NCBI RefSeq assembly: GCF_001969445.1
Contig: NZ_CP017297.1
Span: forward strand, 1,550,001 to 1,614,000
DNA: 64,000 bases
DNA from: Brachybacterium sp. P6-10-X1
GTDB taxonomy: Bacteria; Actinomycetota; Actinomycetes; Actinomycetales; Dermabacteraceae
Direction of reading: 5' to 3'
Made by a program: the position numbers and the translations under genes. Of this stretch, positions 56,948 to 64,000 are shown one piece after another (position 1 is the stretch's first letter; each line of letters opens with the position of its first letter). Below the pieces are notes generated by a model. The model did no database searches. It was not told where the DNA came from and saw nothing but the letters and a program-made list of their open reading frames with translations.

Positions 56948-59416
56948 ATGACCACCACCGCGACCTGGCCGAACTCCCCCGCCCACGCCCCCACCGAGGA
57001 GGAGCTCGACCGGCTCCACGCCTGGTGGCGAGCCGCGAACTACCTCTCGGTCGGGCAGATCTATCTGATGGACAATCCGCTGCTGCGCCGGCCCCTGCAG
57101 CGCGAGCAGATCAAGCCGCGTCTGCTCGGCCACTGGGGCACCACCCCGGGTCTGACCTTCTTGTACGCCCATGCGAACCGGGCGATCCGACAGCGGGGCT
57201 TGAACGCGCTGTACATCACCGGCCCCGGCCACGGCGGCCCGGGTCTGGTGGCCGCCAGCTATCTCGAGGGCACCTACTCCGAGGTCTACCCCGCCGTGGG
57301 ACAGGACGAGGAGGGGATGAAGCAGCTGTTCACGCAGTTCTCCTTCCCCGGCGGAATCCCCTCGCACGTCGCCCCGGAGACCCCCGGGTCGATCCACGAG
57401 GGCGGCGAGCTCGGGTACTCCCTCTCCCACGCCTACGGGGCGATGTTCGACAGCCCTGACCAGATCGCCTTCACGGTGGTCGGCGACGGCGAGGCGGAGA
57501 CCGGCCCGCTGGCGACCTCCTGGCACTCCAACAAGTTCGCGAACCCCCAGCAGGACGGCGTGGTGCTGCCGATCCTGCATCTGAACGGGTACAAGATCGC
57601 GAACCCGACGGTGCTGGCGCGGATCGGCGACGAGGAGCTCGAGGCGCTGCTGCGCGGCTACGGCCACACGCCGCTGTTCTTCACCGGCGGCTTCGACGAC
57701 GAGGACCCGCTGGTCACGCACGAGCGATTCGCCGTCGTGCTGGACTCGGCCCTCGACCAGATCGCACAGATCAAGCAGCAGGCGCAGGAGGACGCTGCGG
57801 CCGGACGCGAGAGCGAGCGCCCGGCCTGGCCGATGATCGTCTTCCGCACCCCGAAGGGCTGGACCGGGCCGAAGACCGTCGACGGCCACGTGACCGAGGG
57901 CTCCTGGCGCTCGCACCAGGTGCCGCTGGGCGGTGCCCGCGACAGCGACGAGCACCTCGCCGAGCTGGACGCCTGGCTGCGCTCCTACCGCCCCGAGGAA
58001 CTCTTCGACGAGGACGGGCGACTGCTCGAGACCATCGCGGAGACCGCGCCCCCTGCAGACCATCGGATGTCGGCGAACCCCTCGACCAACGGCGGTTCCG
58101 TGCTGAAACCGCTGCGGCTGCCGGACTTCCGCGAGCACGCGGTGGAGGTCCCGCGTCCGGGCGGCACGATCGCCGAGGCCACCCGGGTGCTGGGGGCGTG
58201 GCTGCGTGACGTGATCGACGAGAACCCCACCACCTTCCGGATCTTCGGACCCGACGAGACCGCCTCGAACCGGCTGCAGGCCGTCTACGAGCGGACCGAC
58301 AAGCAGTGGAACGCCGAGTTCGAACCCCACGACCGCGAGGAGCATCTCGCGCGGGCCGGACGGGTCATGGAGGTGCTCTCCGAGCACCAGTGCCAGGGCT
58401 GGCTCGAGGGGTATCTGCTCACCGGCCGGCACGGCGTGTTCTCCTCCTACGAGGCGTTCATCCACATCGTCGACTCCATGGTCAATCAGCACGCGAAGTG
58501 GTTGAAGGTGACGAACGAGCTGGAGTGGCGTCGGCCGCTGGCGTCGCTGAACTACCTGCTCAGCTCGCACGTATGGCGCCAGGACCACAACGGGTTCTCC
58601 CATCAGGATCCCGGCTTCATCGATCACATGGTCAACAAGAAGGCCGAGATCGTCCGGGTGTACCTGCCACCGGATGCGAACACGCTGCTGTCGATCTACG
58701 ACCACTGCCTGCGCTCGCGTCAGTACGTGAACGTGGTCGTCGCCGGCAAGCAGCCGGGCCCCACCTGGCTGTCGATGGACGAGGCGATCGTCCACTGCAC
58801 GCGGGGCCTGGGCATCTGGGAGTGGGCCGGCACGGAGGTCGACGGCGAGGAGCCCGAGGTGGTGCTGGCCTGCGCCGGGGACGTCCCCACCCTCGAGACG
58901 CTCGCCGCCGCGAAGATCCTGCGCGAGTGGATCCCCGCGCTCCGGGTCCGGGTGGTCAACGTGGTCGATCTGATGCGTCTGCAGGACGACTCCGAACATC
59001 CGCACGGGCTCTCGCAGCGGGACTTCGACGGGCTGTTCGGCCAGGACATCCCGGTGGTGTTCGCGTACCACGGGTATCCCTGGCTGATCCATCGCCTCGC
59101 CTACCGCCACGATCGCAGCTCGCGGATCCACGTGCGCGGTTACAAGGAGGAGGGTACGACCACCACGCCCTTCGACATGCTGATGCGCAACGACACCGAC
59201 CGCTTCCACCTGGTGATGGACGTGATCGATCGGGTCGGGGGGCTCGCGACCCGATACGCGGGGCTGCGTCAGCAGATGGAGGACGAGCGGTTCCGGGCCC
59301 GGGCCTACGCGTACGAGCACGGGGAGGATCCGCCGGAGATCTCGGGGTGGCAGTGGGACGAGGGCGCCGGTGCCCAGGACGAGACGTCCGGGGGCACCGG
59401 AGGAGACAACGAGTGA
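56948..59416 (+). CDS. xfp: Phosphoketolase (xylulose-5-phosphate/fructose-6-phosphate type)
   Basis: 822 residues, TPP-dependent enzyme splitting xylulose 5-phosphate (or fructose 6-phosphate) into acetyl phosphate plus a triose or tetrose phosphate. Diagnostic stretches: [59 protein letters not shown] and [20 protein letters not shown] 56948 has GGAAGG close upstream; an in-frame GTG at 56933 is less likely. No acetate kinase is adjacent. Confidence 0.95.
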   Translation: MTTTATWPNSPAHAPTEEELDRLHAWWRAANYLSVGQIYLMDNPLLRRPLQREQIKPRLLGHWGTTPGLTFLYAHANRAIRQRGLNALYITGPGHGGPGLVAASYLEGTYSEVYPAVGQDEEGMKQLFTQFSFPGGIPSHVAPETPGSIHEGGELGYSLSHAYGAMFDSPDQIAFTVVGDGEAETGPLATSWHSNKFANPQQDGVVLPILHLNGYKIANPTVLARIGDEELEALLRGYGHTPLFFTGGFDDEDPLVTHERFAVVLDSALDQIAQIKQQAQEDAAAGRESERPAWPMIVFRTPKGWTGPKTVDGHVTEGSWRSHQVPLGGARDSDEHLAELDAWLRSYRPEELFDEDGRLLETIAETAPPADHRMSANPSTNGGSVLKPLRLPDFREHAVEVPRPGGTIAEATRVLGAWLRDVIDENPTTFRIFGPDETASNRLQAVYERTDKQWNAEFEPHDREEHLARAGRVMEVLSEHQCQGWLEGYLLTGRHGVFSSYEAFIHIVDSMVNQHAKWLKVTNELEWRRPLASLNYLLSSHVWRQDHNGFSHQDPGFIDHMVNKKAEIVRVYLPPDANTLLSIYDHCLRSRQYVNVVVAGKQPGPTWLSMDEAIVHCTRGLGIWEWAGTEVDGEEPEVVLACAGDVPTLETLAAAKILREWIPALRVRVVNVVDLMRLQDDSEHPHGLSQRDFDGLFGQDIPVVFAYHGYPWLIHRLAYRHDRSSRIHVRGYKEEGTTTTPFDMLMRNDTDRFHLVMDVIDRVGGLATRYAGLRQQMEDERFRARAYAYEHGEDPPEISGWQWDEGAGAQDETSGGTGGDNE

Positions 59417-59446
59417 GGCGACTGCGGGCCGTCCCGTCGGCGCTCG

Positions 59447-59505
59447 GTCCTCAGGTCCCCCGTCCTCAGGTCCCCCGTCCTCAGGTCCCCCGTCCTCAGG
59501 TCCCC
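59447..59505. repeat. 15-bp tandem repeat, four copies
   Basis: GTCCTCAGGTCCCCC repeated at 59447, 59462, 59477 and 59492 (the last one base different). It lies between xfp and the decayed acetyltransferase, overlapping the latter's 3' end. Confidence 0.92.
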
Positions 59506-59880
59506 GGTTCGTCGGTGCCCCGTCCTCGGGCGGTCACGCTCCGGTGCAGGTCGGGAACGTCGGCGTGGCGCCGGTACTGGGCCGAGACATAGGTCGCGAC
59601 CGCGCCGGTCAGTGAACGCGGGGTGCACACCTCGGCGCTGGAGGATCCCATCGCCCGCAGCCTCGCGGCCGCGGTCCGGCAGATCGCACGCTCGAACCGG
59701 CGCACGCGGTGGTCCGCTCCGCCCCGTGCGCATGATGGAAGCCCACGTCCCCGGGGTGCAGATGCAGCGGCACGTCATCATCGGTCTGCCAGGTGCGCAG
59801 CACCGCCAGGACATGCTCGAGCTCCTCGGGGCCCGGGACGCTCAGGACCGTCCCGGCCGTCGGGAGCCTCAGGGGTCTCG
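59496..59880 (-). pseudogene. Decayed GNAT acetyltransferase
   Basis: One minus-strand frame encodes a GNAT-like N-terminal stretch (TVLSVPGPEELEHVLAVLR, VPLHLHPGDVGFHHAHGAE) and then loses sense. Another frame continues as RRFERAICRTAAARLRAMG and SSSAEVCTPRSLTGAVATYV, the typical last strand of such enzymes. The acetyl-CoA loop between them is missing, so a deletion plus a frameshift near 59730 explains the layout. The family call is by resemblance only. Confidence 0.55.
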
Positions 59881-60009
59881 GAGGCGTCGGAGATCTCGGG
59901 GGCGTCGCCATGGGCGAATCCCATCACCGGCGACGACGCCACGTCCAGGCCATTGCAGGGCAGCACCGTCGGGGTGCACCGCCCAGCGTCCCGGACGGCG
60001 GGTCGTGCG

Positions 60010-60219
60010 TCAGTCGGCACGTCGCAGGGCGCTGCCCTTGTGCATCGCCACGTGATCGGTCTTGTCGCTCGCGATCTCGTACTGCGGATCGTCCGGGCTG
60101 CAGTGCCGGGTGCGTCCCTTGAACTGCACGTCCTTCGTGTGTGTGGCCGTGATGACGCCGCTGACGACGCCGGCCTCCGAGTTCCATTGCACATGGTCGC
60201 CCACCGAGAAATCCGTCAT
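60010..60219 (-). CDS. DUF2945 (HVA1/tudor-like) small protein
   Basis: 69 residues, FSVGDHVQWNSEAGVVSGVI...GRTRHCSPDDPQYEIASDKT...MHKGSALRRAD. This is the usual small beta-barrel with the closing 'KGSALRR' motif. ATG 60219. Function unknown despite the 'hypervirulence-associated' label of some relatives. Confidence 0.83.
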   Translation of the reverse strand: MTDFSVGDHVQWNSEAGVVSGVITATHTKDVQFKGRTRHCSPDDPQYEIASDKTDHVAMHKGSALRRAD

Positions 60220-60302
60220 GGCCCGATCCTGCCACCAGCGGCGCGGGGACGTTCGAGCGATCGGTCGGCGTCCCGCCCGGGCGGTGCCGGTGCTGGTGCT
60301 GT

Positions 60303-60328
60303 GCCAGCGCCAGCGCCAGCGCCAGCGC
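60303..60328. repeat. Hexanucleotide tandem repeat, about four copies of GCCAGC
   Basis: A short perfect run in the spacer between the DUF2945 and acylphosphatase genes. Confidence 0.8.
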
Positions 60329-60512
60329 ACCGAATCAGATCCCACCACGACCGACGTCGGCGCTCGTGCCGGTCCTCCGGCCCACAGAACTGACGGTCCA
60401 GGTCCCGGGGCTCACCGGCGGAGCGGACGCGGAATGGACGCCTGCTCGTGACAGCCGCACAATGGGACGGAGCGAACGACATGAGCACCTCCGTCCGGAA
60501 CTGCAGGTCGCG

Positions 60513-60845
60513 ATGACAGAGCACGAACCGACCGAACGAGCCCGACCGCCTGTTCCCAGCGATCCCGCCGGCCACCGAGTGCGTCGGATCGTCCGCGTCC
60601 GCGGGCAGGTGCAGGGCGTCGGATTCCGGATGTCGGCGGCCTCGCAGGCCGCGCGCCTGGGCGTGAGCGGGACCGTGCGCAATCTGTGGGACGCCTCGGT
60701 GGAGGCCGACGTCGAAGGGTCCGCTGAGGCGGTCGAGCAGATGATCAGCTGGCTGCGCGAGGGCCCGCCCAGCGCGCAGGTCAGCGGGATCGATGTGCGC
60801 TCCGAACAGCCTCGCGGGGCCGAGAGCTTCCGCATCACCGACTGA
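60513..60845 (+). CDS. acyP: Acylphosphatase
   Basis: 110 residues. The catalytic loop RVRGQVQGVGFR supplies the phosphate-binding arginine and VRNLWD the catalytic asparagine. Hydrolyses acyl phosphates, possibly acetyl phosphate from phosphoketolase nearby, although that link is only positional. ATG 60513; the first 20 residues are an extension. Confidence 0.9.
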   Translation: MTEHEPTERARPPVPSDPAGHRVRRIVRVRGQVQGVGFRMSAASQAARLGVSGTVRNLWDASVEADVEGSAEAVEQMISWLREGPPSAQVSGIDVRSEQPRGAESFRITD

Positions 60846-60887
60846 GACCGGGCGTCGCGACGCGCCCGCTCGGCCGTCGCGCGCTGC

Positions 60888-62057
60888 TCACGCCGTCGCG
60901 CGCTGCGCCGGCGTGGTGCGCAGGTAGTGCACGGCGACGAGCACCCCCGCGATCACCATCACCGTGGACGTCAGGATCACCGCGGTCTGACCGGCGCCCT
61001 CCAGCAGCACCCCGCCGATGAGGGCTCCGCTCGCGATCGCGGCGTTGAACACCGCGCTGTTCAGCGCCGTGCCCTCCTCGATGACCTCGCTGGCCTGGCT
61101 GTTCACGAAGGCTTGGACGGTCACCGAGACCGCCCCGACGAACAGTCCCCACACCAGCATGACCAGCAGCGCCGAGACCGGACCGCGCATCAGCACCAGC
61201 ACCGCGAGCAGCCCGGCGCCGATGCCCGTGGAGACCACGAGCACGCCGATCGCGGCGCTGCGCCGCAGCAGCGGGGCCACCGCGAAGTTGCCGATCAGCC
61301 CGGCGATCCCGTAGGCGAGCAGCATCCCGCCCACGCGGGTGACCGGCACCTCGCCCCGCTCCAGCAGGATCGGGCTGATGTAGGCGTAGGTGATGAACTG
61401 CGCGACGACCACCAGCACCGCGAAAGCCAGCGCGTAGCGCACGCCGCGGTGCCGGGCGGCGGCCAGCATCATCTGCGGGGTCACCCGGGATTCGGTGCGG
61501 ACGGGTCGGACGAGCACGAGCAGCAGCACGGTCACCACGGCCGCGGCGGCGCCGACGACGGCGAAGGCGGAGCGCCACCCCAGGTGGGTCCCGATCCAGG
61601 CTCCGACGGGGACGCCCAGGACCAGGGCGGCACCGGCCCCGCCGAAGGCGAGGGTCAGGGCACGGGCGGCCTGCTCGCGGGGCACCTGGCCGAGGGCGAC
61701 GATGGCCATCACCGCCCAGTACAGGCCGATCGAGATCCCTGCGAACAGTCGGGCGATCAGCAGCACCGCGAAGGTCGGCGCGACCACGCTGAGCACGCAG
61801 GAGACCACCACGGAGGCCATGGCGATCACCGGCACCAGACGACGGTCCATCCCGCGCACGATCACCGGGGTGAGCAGGGCGACGACCCCGGCGAGGATCC
61901 CGGGGACGGTCACGGCGAGGCCGGCGACGCCCTCGCTGACCCCGAGGTCCGGTGCCATCACGCTGAGCACGCCGATCGGCAGCTCCTCGATCGTGACGAG
62001 CACGAAGATCCCCACCGCCAGCGCCGTCACCGCTGCCCATCGACGTGCGCCGTCCAC
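60888..62057 (-). CDS. Major facilitator superfamily exporter
   Basis: 389 residues from GTG 62057 after an AAGGAG site. Twelve helices in two halves, with ELPIGVLSVMAPDLGVS in TM1-2 and the motif C-like FGGAGAALVLGVPVGAWIG in TM5, the pattern of drug:H+ antiporters of the 12-helix AraJ/arabinose-efflux group. A longer in-frame start (62171) would cover the 18-bp repeats and is unlikely. Substrate unknown. Confidence 0.88.
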   Translation of the reverse strand: MDGARRWAAVTALAVGIFVLVTIEELPIGVLSVMAPDLGVSEGVAGLAVTVPGILAGVVALLTPVIVRGMDRRLVPVIAMASVVVSCVLSVVAPTFAVLLIARLFAGISIGLYWAVMAIVALGQVPREQAARALTLAFGGAGAALVLGVPVGAWIGTHLGWRSAFAVVGAAAAVVTVLLLVLVRPVRTESRVTPQMMLAAARHRGVRYALAFAVLVVVAQFITYAYISPILLERGEVPVTRVGGMLLAYGIAGLIGNFAVAPLLRRSAAIGVLVVSTGIGAGLLAVLVLMRGPVSALLVMLVWGLFVGAVSVTVQAFVNSQASEVIEEGTALNSAVFNAAIASGALIGGVLLEGAGQTAVILTSTVMVIAGVLVAVHYLRTTPAQRATA

Positions 62058-62132
62058 TGCTGCTCCTTCACCTCGTGCTCGGGTCGCTCGCGACCCACCC
62101 GCCGTTCTGCGTGCACCGTCACGACCCGCCCG

Positions 62133-62186
62133 CACCGCGGCAGCTGTCTGCACCACGGCAACTGTCTGCACCGCGGCAGCTGTCCG
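62133..62186. repeat. 18-bp tandem repeat, three copies
   Basis: CACCGCGGCAGCTGTCTG at 62133-62150, with variants at 62151-62168 and 62169-62186 (two and one differences). Between the MFS gene and the oxidoreductase terminator. Confidence 0.88.
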
Positions 62187-62190
62187 GACC

Positions 62191-62233
62191 GTCGACGGCC
62201 CCGTCCATCCTGCCGGATGACGGGGCCGTCGAC
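62191..62233 (-). terminator. Strong hairpin after the oxidoreductase gene
   Basis: A perfect 15-bp inverted repeat, GTCGACGGCCCCGTC at 62191-62205 and its complement at 62219-62233, 22 nt after the oxidoreductase stop. No T tract. Confidence 0.62.
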
Positions 62234-62255
62234 GTCGACCGTTCGTGCGGGTGCC

Positions 62256-62903
62256 TCAGCGCGCGGCGTCGAGGGCGGCGCCGATCTCCTGCTCCCCGTC
62301 GTTGAAGGCGAGGAACTTCCCGGCGGTGGCGGGCCGCTCGAGCACTGCCGCGATCACGCGGGCGACGTTCCCGCGCGCGACGGTGCTGCCCTCGGAGGCG
62401 GCCAGGTCGATGCTCCCGCTGGGCTCCTCGAGGGTGAGCCCCGAGGGGCCGAGGACGGTCCAGTCCAGCTGCGAGTCCTGCAGATGGGCGTCGGCACGCG
62501 CCTTCGCCTCGGCGTAGGCGTGGAACGGCTCGCTCTCGGGCACCCCGTGGTCGAGGGAGGCTCCGAAGTAGCTGACCATCACGTAGCGGTCCGCGCCGAC
62601 CCGGGCGGCGGCGTCCATCGACGCGATCGCCGCGTCGTGGTCGACGGCCCAGGTGCGCTGTGGGTCCCCGCCGCCGGCGCCGGCGGCCCACACCACCGCG
62701 TCCTTGCCGCGCAGCAGCTCGTCCCAGCCGGCGGCGTCCAGCGATTCGATGTCCGCCACGACGGCCTTCGCGCCGGTGGCCTCGACCTCCGCGACCTGCT
62801 CCGGGTTACGGATCACCGCGTGGACGGTGTGCCCCGCCTGTGCCAGCAGCGGCTCCGCGAGCAGCGCGATCTTGCCATGTCCTCCGATGAGTGCAATATC
62901 CAT
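62256..62903 (-). CDS. NAD(P)-binding oxidoreductase (atypical SDR)
   Basis: 215 residues. Rossmann start MDIALIGGHGKIA with the GGHGKI glycine motif, then VIRNPEQVAE and YAEAKARADAHLQ. The fold matches the NAD(P)H-binding 'SDR a5/NmrA-like' group, many of which lack dehydrogenase activity. ATG 62903 follows GGTGGGGGT. Confidence 0.87.
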   Translation of the reverse strand: MDIALIGGHGKIALLAEPLLAQAGHTVHAVIRNPEQVAEVEATGAKAVVADIESLDAAGWDELLRGKDAVVWAAGAGGGDPQRTWAVDHDAAIASMDAAARVGADRYVMVSYFGASLDHGVPESEPFHAYAEAKARADAHLQDSQLDWTVLGPSGLTLEEPSGSIDLAASEGSTVARGNVARVIAAVLERPATAGKFLAFNDGEQEIGAALDAAR

Positions 62904-63070
62904 ACCCCCACCTTTGCACCGTCATCGCGCGGCGTCGAGGCCCGGGGGCGGTGGTTCGCTCTCAGAGCACATGTCGGTGACGGCGCGAAGGAACGGAGAG
63001 CGGAGCACTCCCGCTATCCTGACCCCGACCGTCGACGGACGGTCGGGACCCCGGGGGAAGGAATCTCGCC

Positions 63071-64000
63071 ATGGCCGGTGGCCTCGCCGCCCTGCTCGAT
63101 GACGTCGCCGCGCTCGCACGTCTGGCCGCCGCCGGCGCCGACGACGTGGCCGCCGCCTCCGCGAAGGCGAGCTCGAAGGCGATGGGCGTGGTCATCGACG
63201 ACGCCGCCGTCACGCCGCAGTACGTCCGGGGCATCAAGCCCAAGCGCGAGCTGCCGATCATCTGGCGCATCACCAAGGGGTCGCTGCGCAACAAGCTGGT
63301 CTTCATCCTGCCGGTCCTGCTGCTGCTCAGCGTCTTCGCCCCGTGGCTGCTCACGCCGATCCTCATGCTCGGCGGCCTCTATCTCAGCTTCGAGGGTGCC
63401 GAGAAGATCTGGGAGCTGGTGCGCGGGAAGCCCAAGAAGGCGCCGGCCACGTCGAAGGGAGCCGAGGCCGAGGACAAGATCGTCACGAGCGCCGTGCGCA
63501 CGGACCTCATCCTCTCCGCCGAGATCATGGTCATCTCCATGAACTCCATCGACACGGAGTCCCTGTGGGCACGGGCCGCGGTGCTGATCGTCGTCGCGAT
63601 CGGCATCACGGCGCTCGTCTACGGCGCAGTCGGGATCCTGGTGAAGATGGACGACGTCGGCCTGGCCATGACCGAGGACGGGGACTCCGCGTTCGCGCAG
63701 AGGTTCGGTGCCGGCCTGGTCGGCGCGATGCCGAAGGTCATGGAGGTCATCAGCTACGTCGGCATGGTCGCGATGCTCTGGGTGGGTGGCCACATCCTGC
63801 TGGTGGGCACCGATGAGCTCGGGCTCGCCCAGCCCTACGGTCTCGTGCACCACCTCGAGGTCGCCGTCGGGACCGTCGCCGGGATCGGTGCCGTCCTCGC
63901 CTGGCTGGTGAACACCGCCTCCTCCTTCGTGTTCGGCCTGATCATCGGCGCCGTCGTCGTCATCATCGTGCACTTCCTGCCCTTCGGGCACCACGGGGAC
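63071..64000 (+). CDS. DUF808 membrane protein, cut by right edge
   Basis: At least 310 residues. The N-terminus MAGGLAALLDDVAALARLAA and DDAAVTPQYVRGIKPKRELPII are diagnostic of the DUF808/YedI family. About six membrane helices follow, with acidic and methionine-rich elements (LSAEIMVISMNSIDTESL, VKMDDVGLAM). Family members average just over 300 residues, so only the last few codons are missing. ATG 63071 follows GGGGGAAGGA. Function unknown. Confidence 0.88.
   Translation, partial: MAGGLAALLDDVAALARLAAAGADDVAAASAKASSKAMGVVIDDAAVTPQYVRGIKPKRELPIIWRITKGSLRNKLVFILPVLLLLSVFAPWLLTPILMLGGLYLSFEGAEKIWELVRGKPKKAPATSKGAEAEDKIVTSAVRTDLILSAEIMVISMNSIDTESLWARAAVLIVVAIGITALVYGAVGILVKMDDVGLAMTEDGDSAFAQRFGAGLVGAMPKVMEVISYVGMVAMLWVGGHILLVGTDELGLAQPYGLVHHLEVAVGTVAGIGAVLAWLVNTASSFVFGLIIGAVVVIIVHFLPFGHHGD

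Noticed and set aside
56588..59320. 910-codon open frame opposite xfp
   Set aside because: Antisense shadow caused by high GC; composition is His/Arg/Gly-rich without domains, whereas xfp on the other strand is unmistakable.
59447..59505. CRISPR-like array
   Set aside because: Units are contiguous 15-mers without spacers, so it is a plain tandem repeat.
62133..62186. CRISPR or REP element
   Set aside because: Contiguous 18-bp units, not palindromic and without spacers.

Overview
The window is GC-rich chromosomal DNA from an actinobacterium of the Micrococcales. The best guess is Brachybacterium or a close Dermabacteraceae relative. That rests on gene content (mycothiol-type formaldehyde dehydrogenase, PriA-type HisA, monomeric NADP-isocitrate dehydrogenase, complete argCJBDFRGH), frequent GTG starts, TANNNT-type -10 boxes and actinobacterial gene order; no 16S comparison was possible. 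No tRNA, IS element, prophage or CRISPR array was found.

Left part (1-8.6 kb): the start of a large membrane-anchored cell-surface-type protein (cut by the left edge), a long-chain polyprenyl diphosphate synthase, then a complete rRNA operon on the minus strand (16S-23S-5S) with its promoter, both precursor-processing stems and a strong intrinsic terminator.

Translation and arginine block (8.6-25.4 kb, all minus): pheS-pheT, then a GH20 hexosaminidase whose GTG start overlaps the pheT stop, a secreted GH18 endo-N-acetylglucosaminidase, the arginine operon argC-J-B-D-F-R-G-H (mostly 1-8 nt junctions) with a candidate ARG box and leaderless promoter before argC, then tyrS.

Accessory block (25.4-33.6 kb): a 594-residue protein with a WXG100-like head, the mscR/metallo-hydrolase pair, a heptanucleotide repeat tract, a DUF222-HNH nuclease and a CopD-CtaG membrane fusion. 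These genes separate trmH from pheS, which I recall as close neighbours in many actinobacteria.

Translation and histidine block (33.6-45.2 kb): trmH-like methyltransferase, rplT, rpmI and infC (the last apparently starting at ATC), a DUF4352 membrane protein, a DUF1844 protein, an SseB protein, and hisA(priA)/small membrane ORF/hisH/unknown/hisB/hisC with coupled 4-nt overlaps. hisD is split off by an oppositely oriented DUF3054 gene.

Right part (45.3-64 kb): zupT, a lipoprotein, monomeric icd behind a perfect 16-bp palindrome, a hydrophobic ORF that may be a relic, an alpha/beta hydrolase, a TauE-type exporter, thiol peroxidase, a PPK2 kinase, an amidohydrolase, two acetyltransferase loci (one decayed), a PepSY lipoprotein, phosphoketolase, a DUF2945 protein, acylphosphatase, an MFS exporter, an NAD(P)-binding oxidoreductase and a DUF808 membrane protein cut by the right edge. 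Short tandem repeats are unusually common between genes; three of them copy the stop-codon region of the preceding gene.
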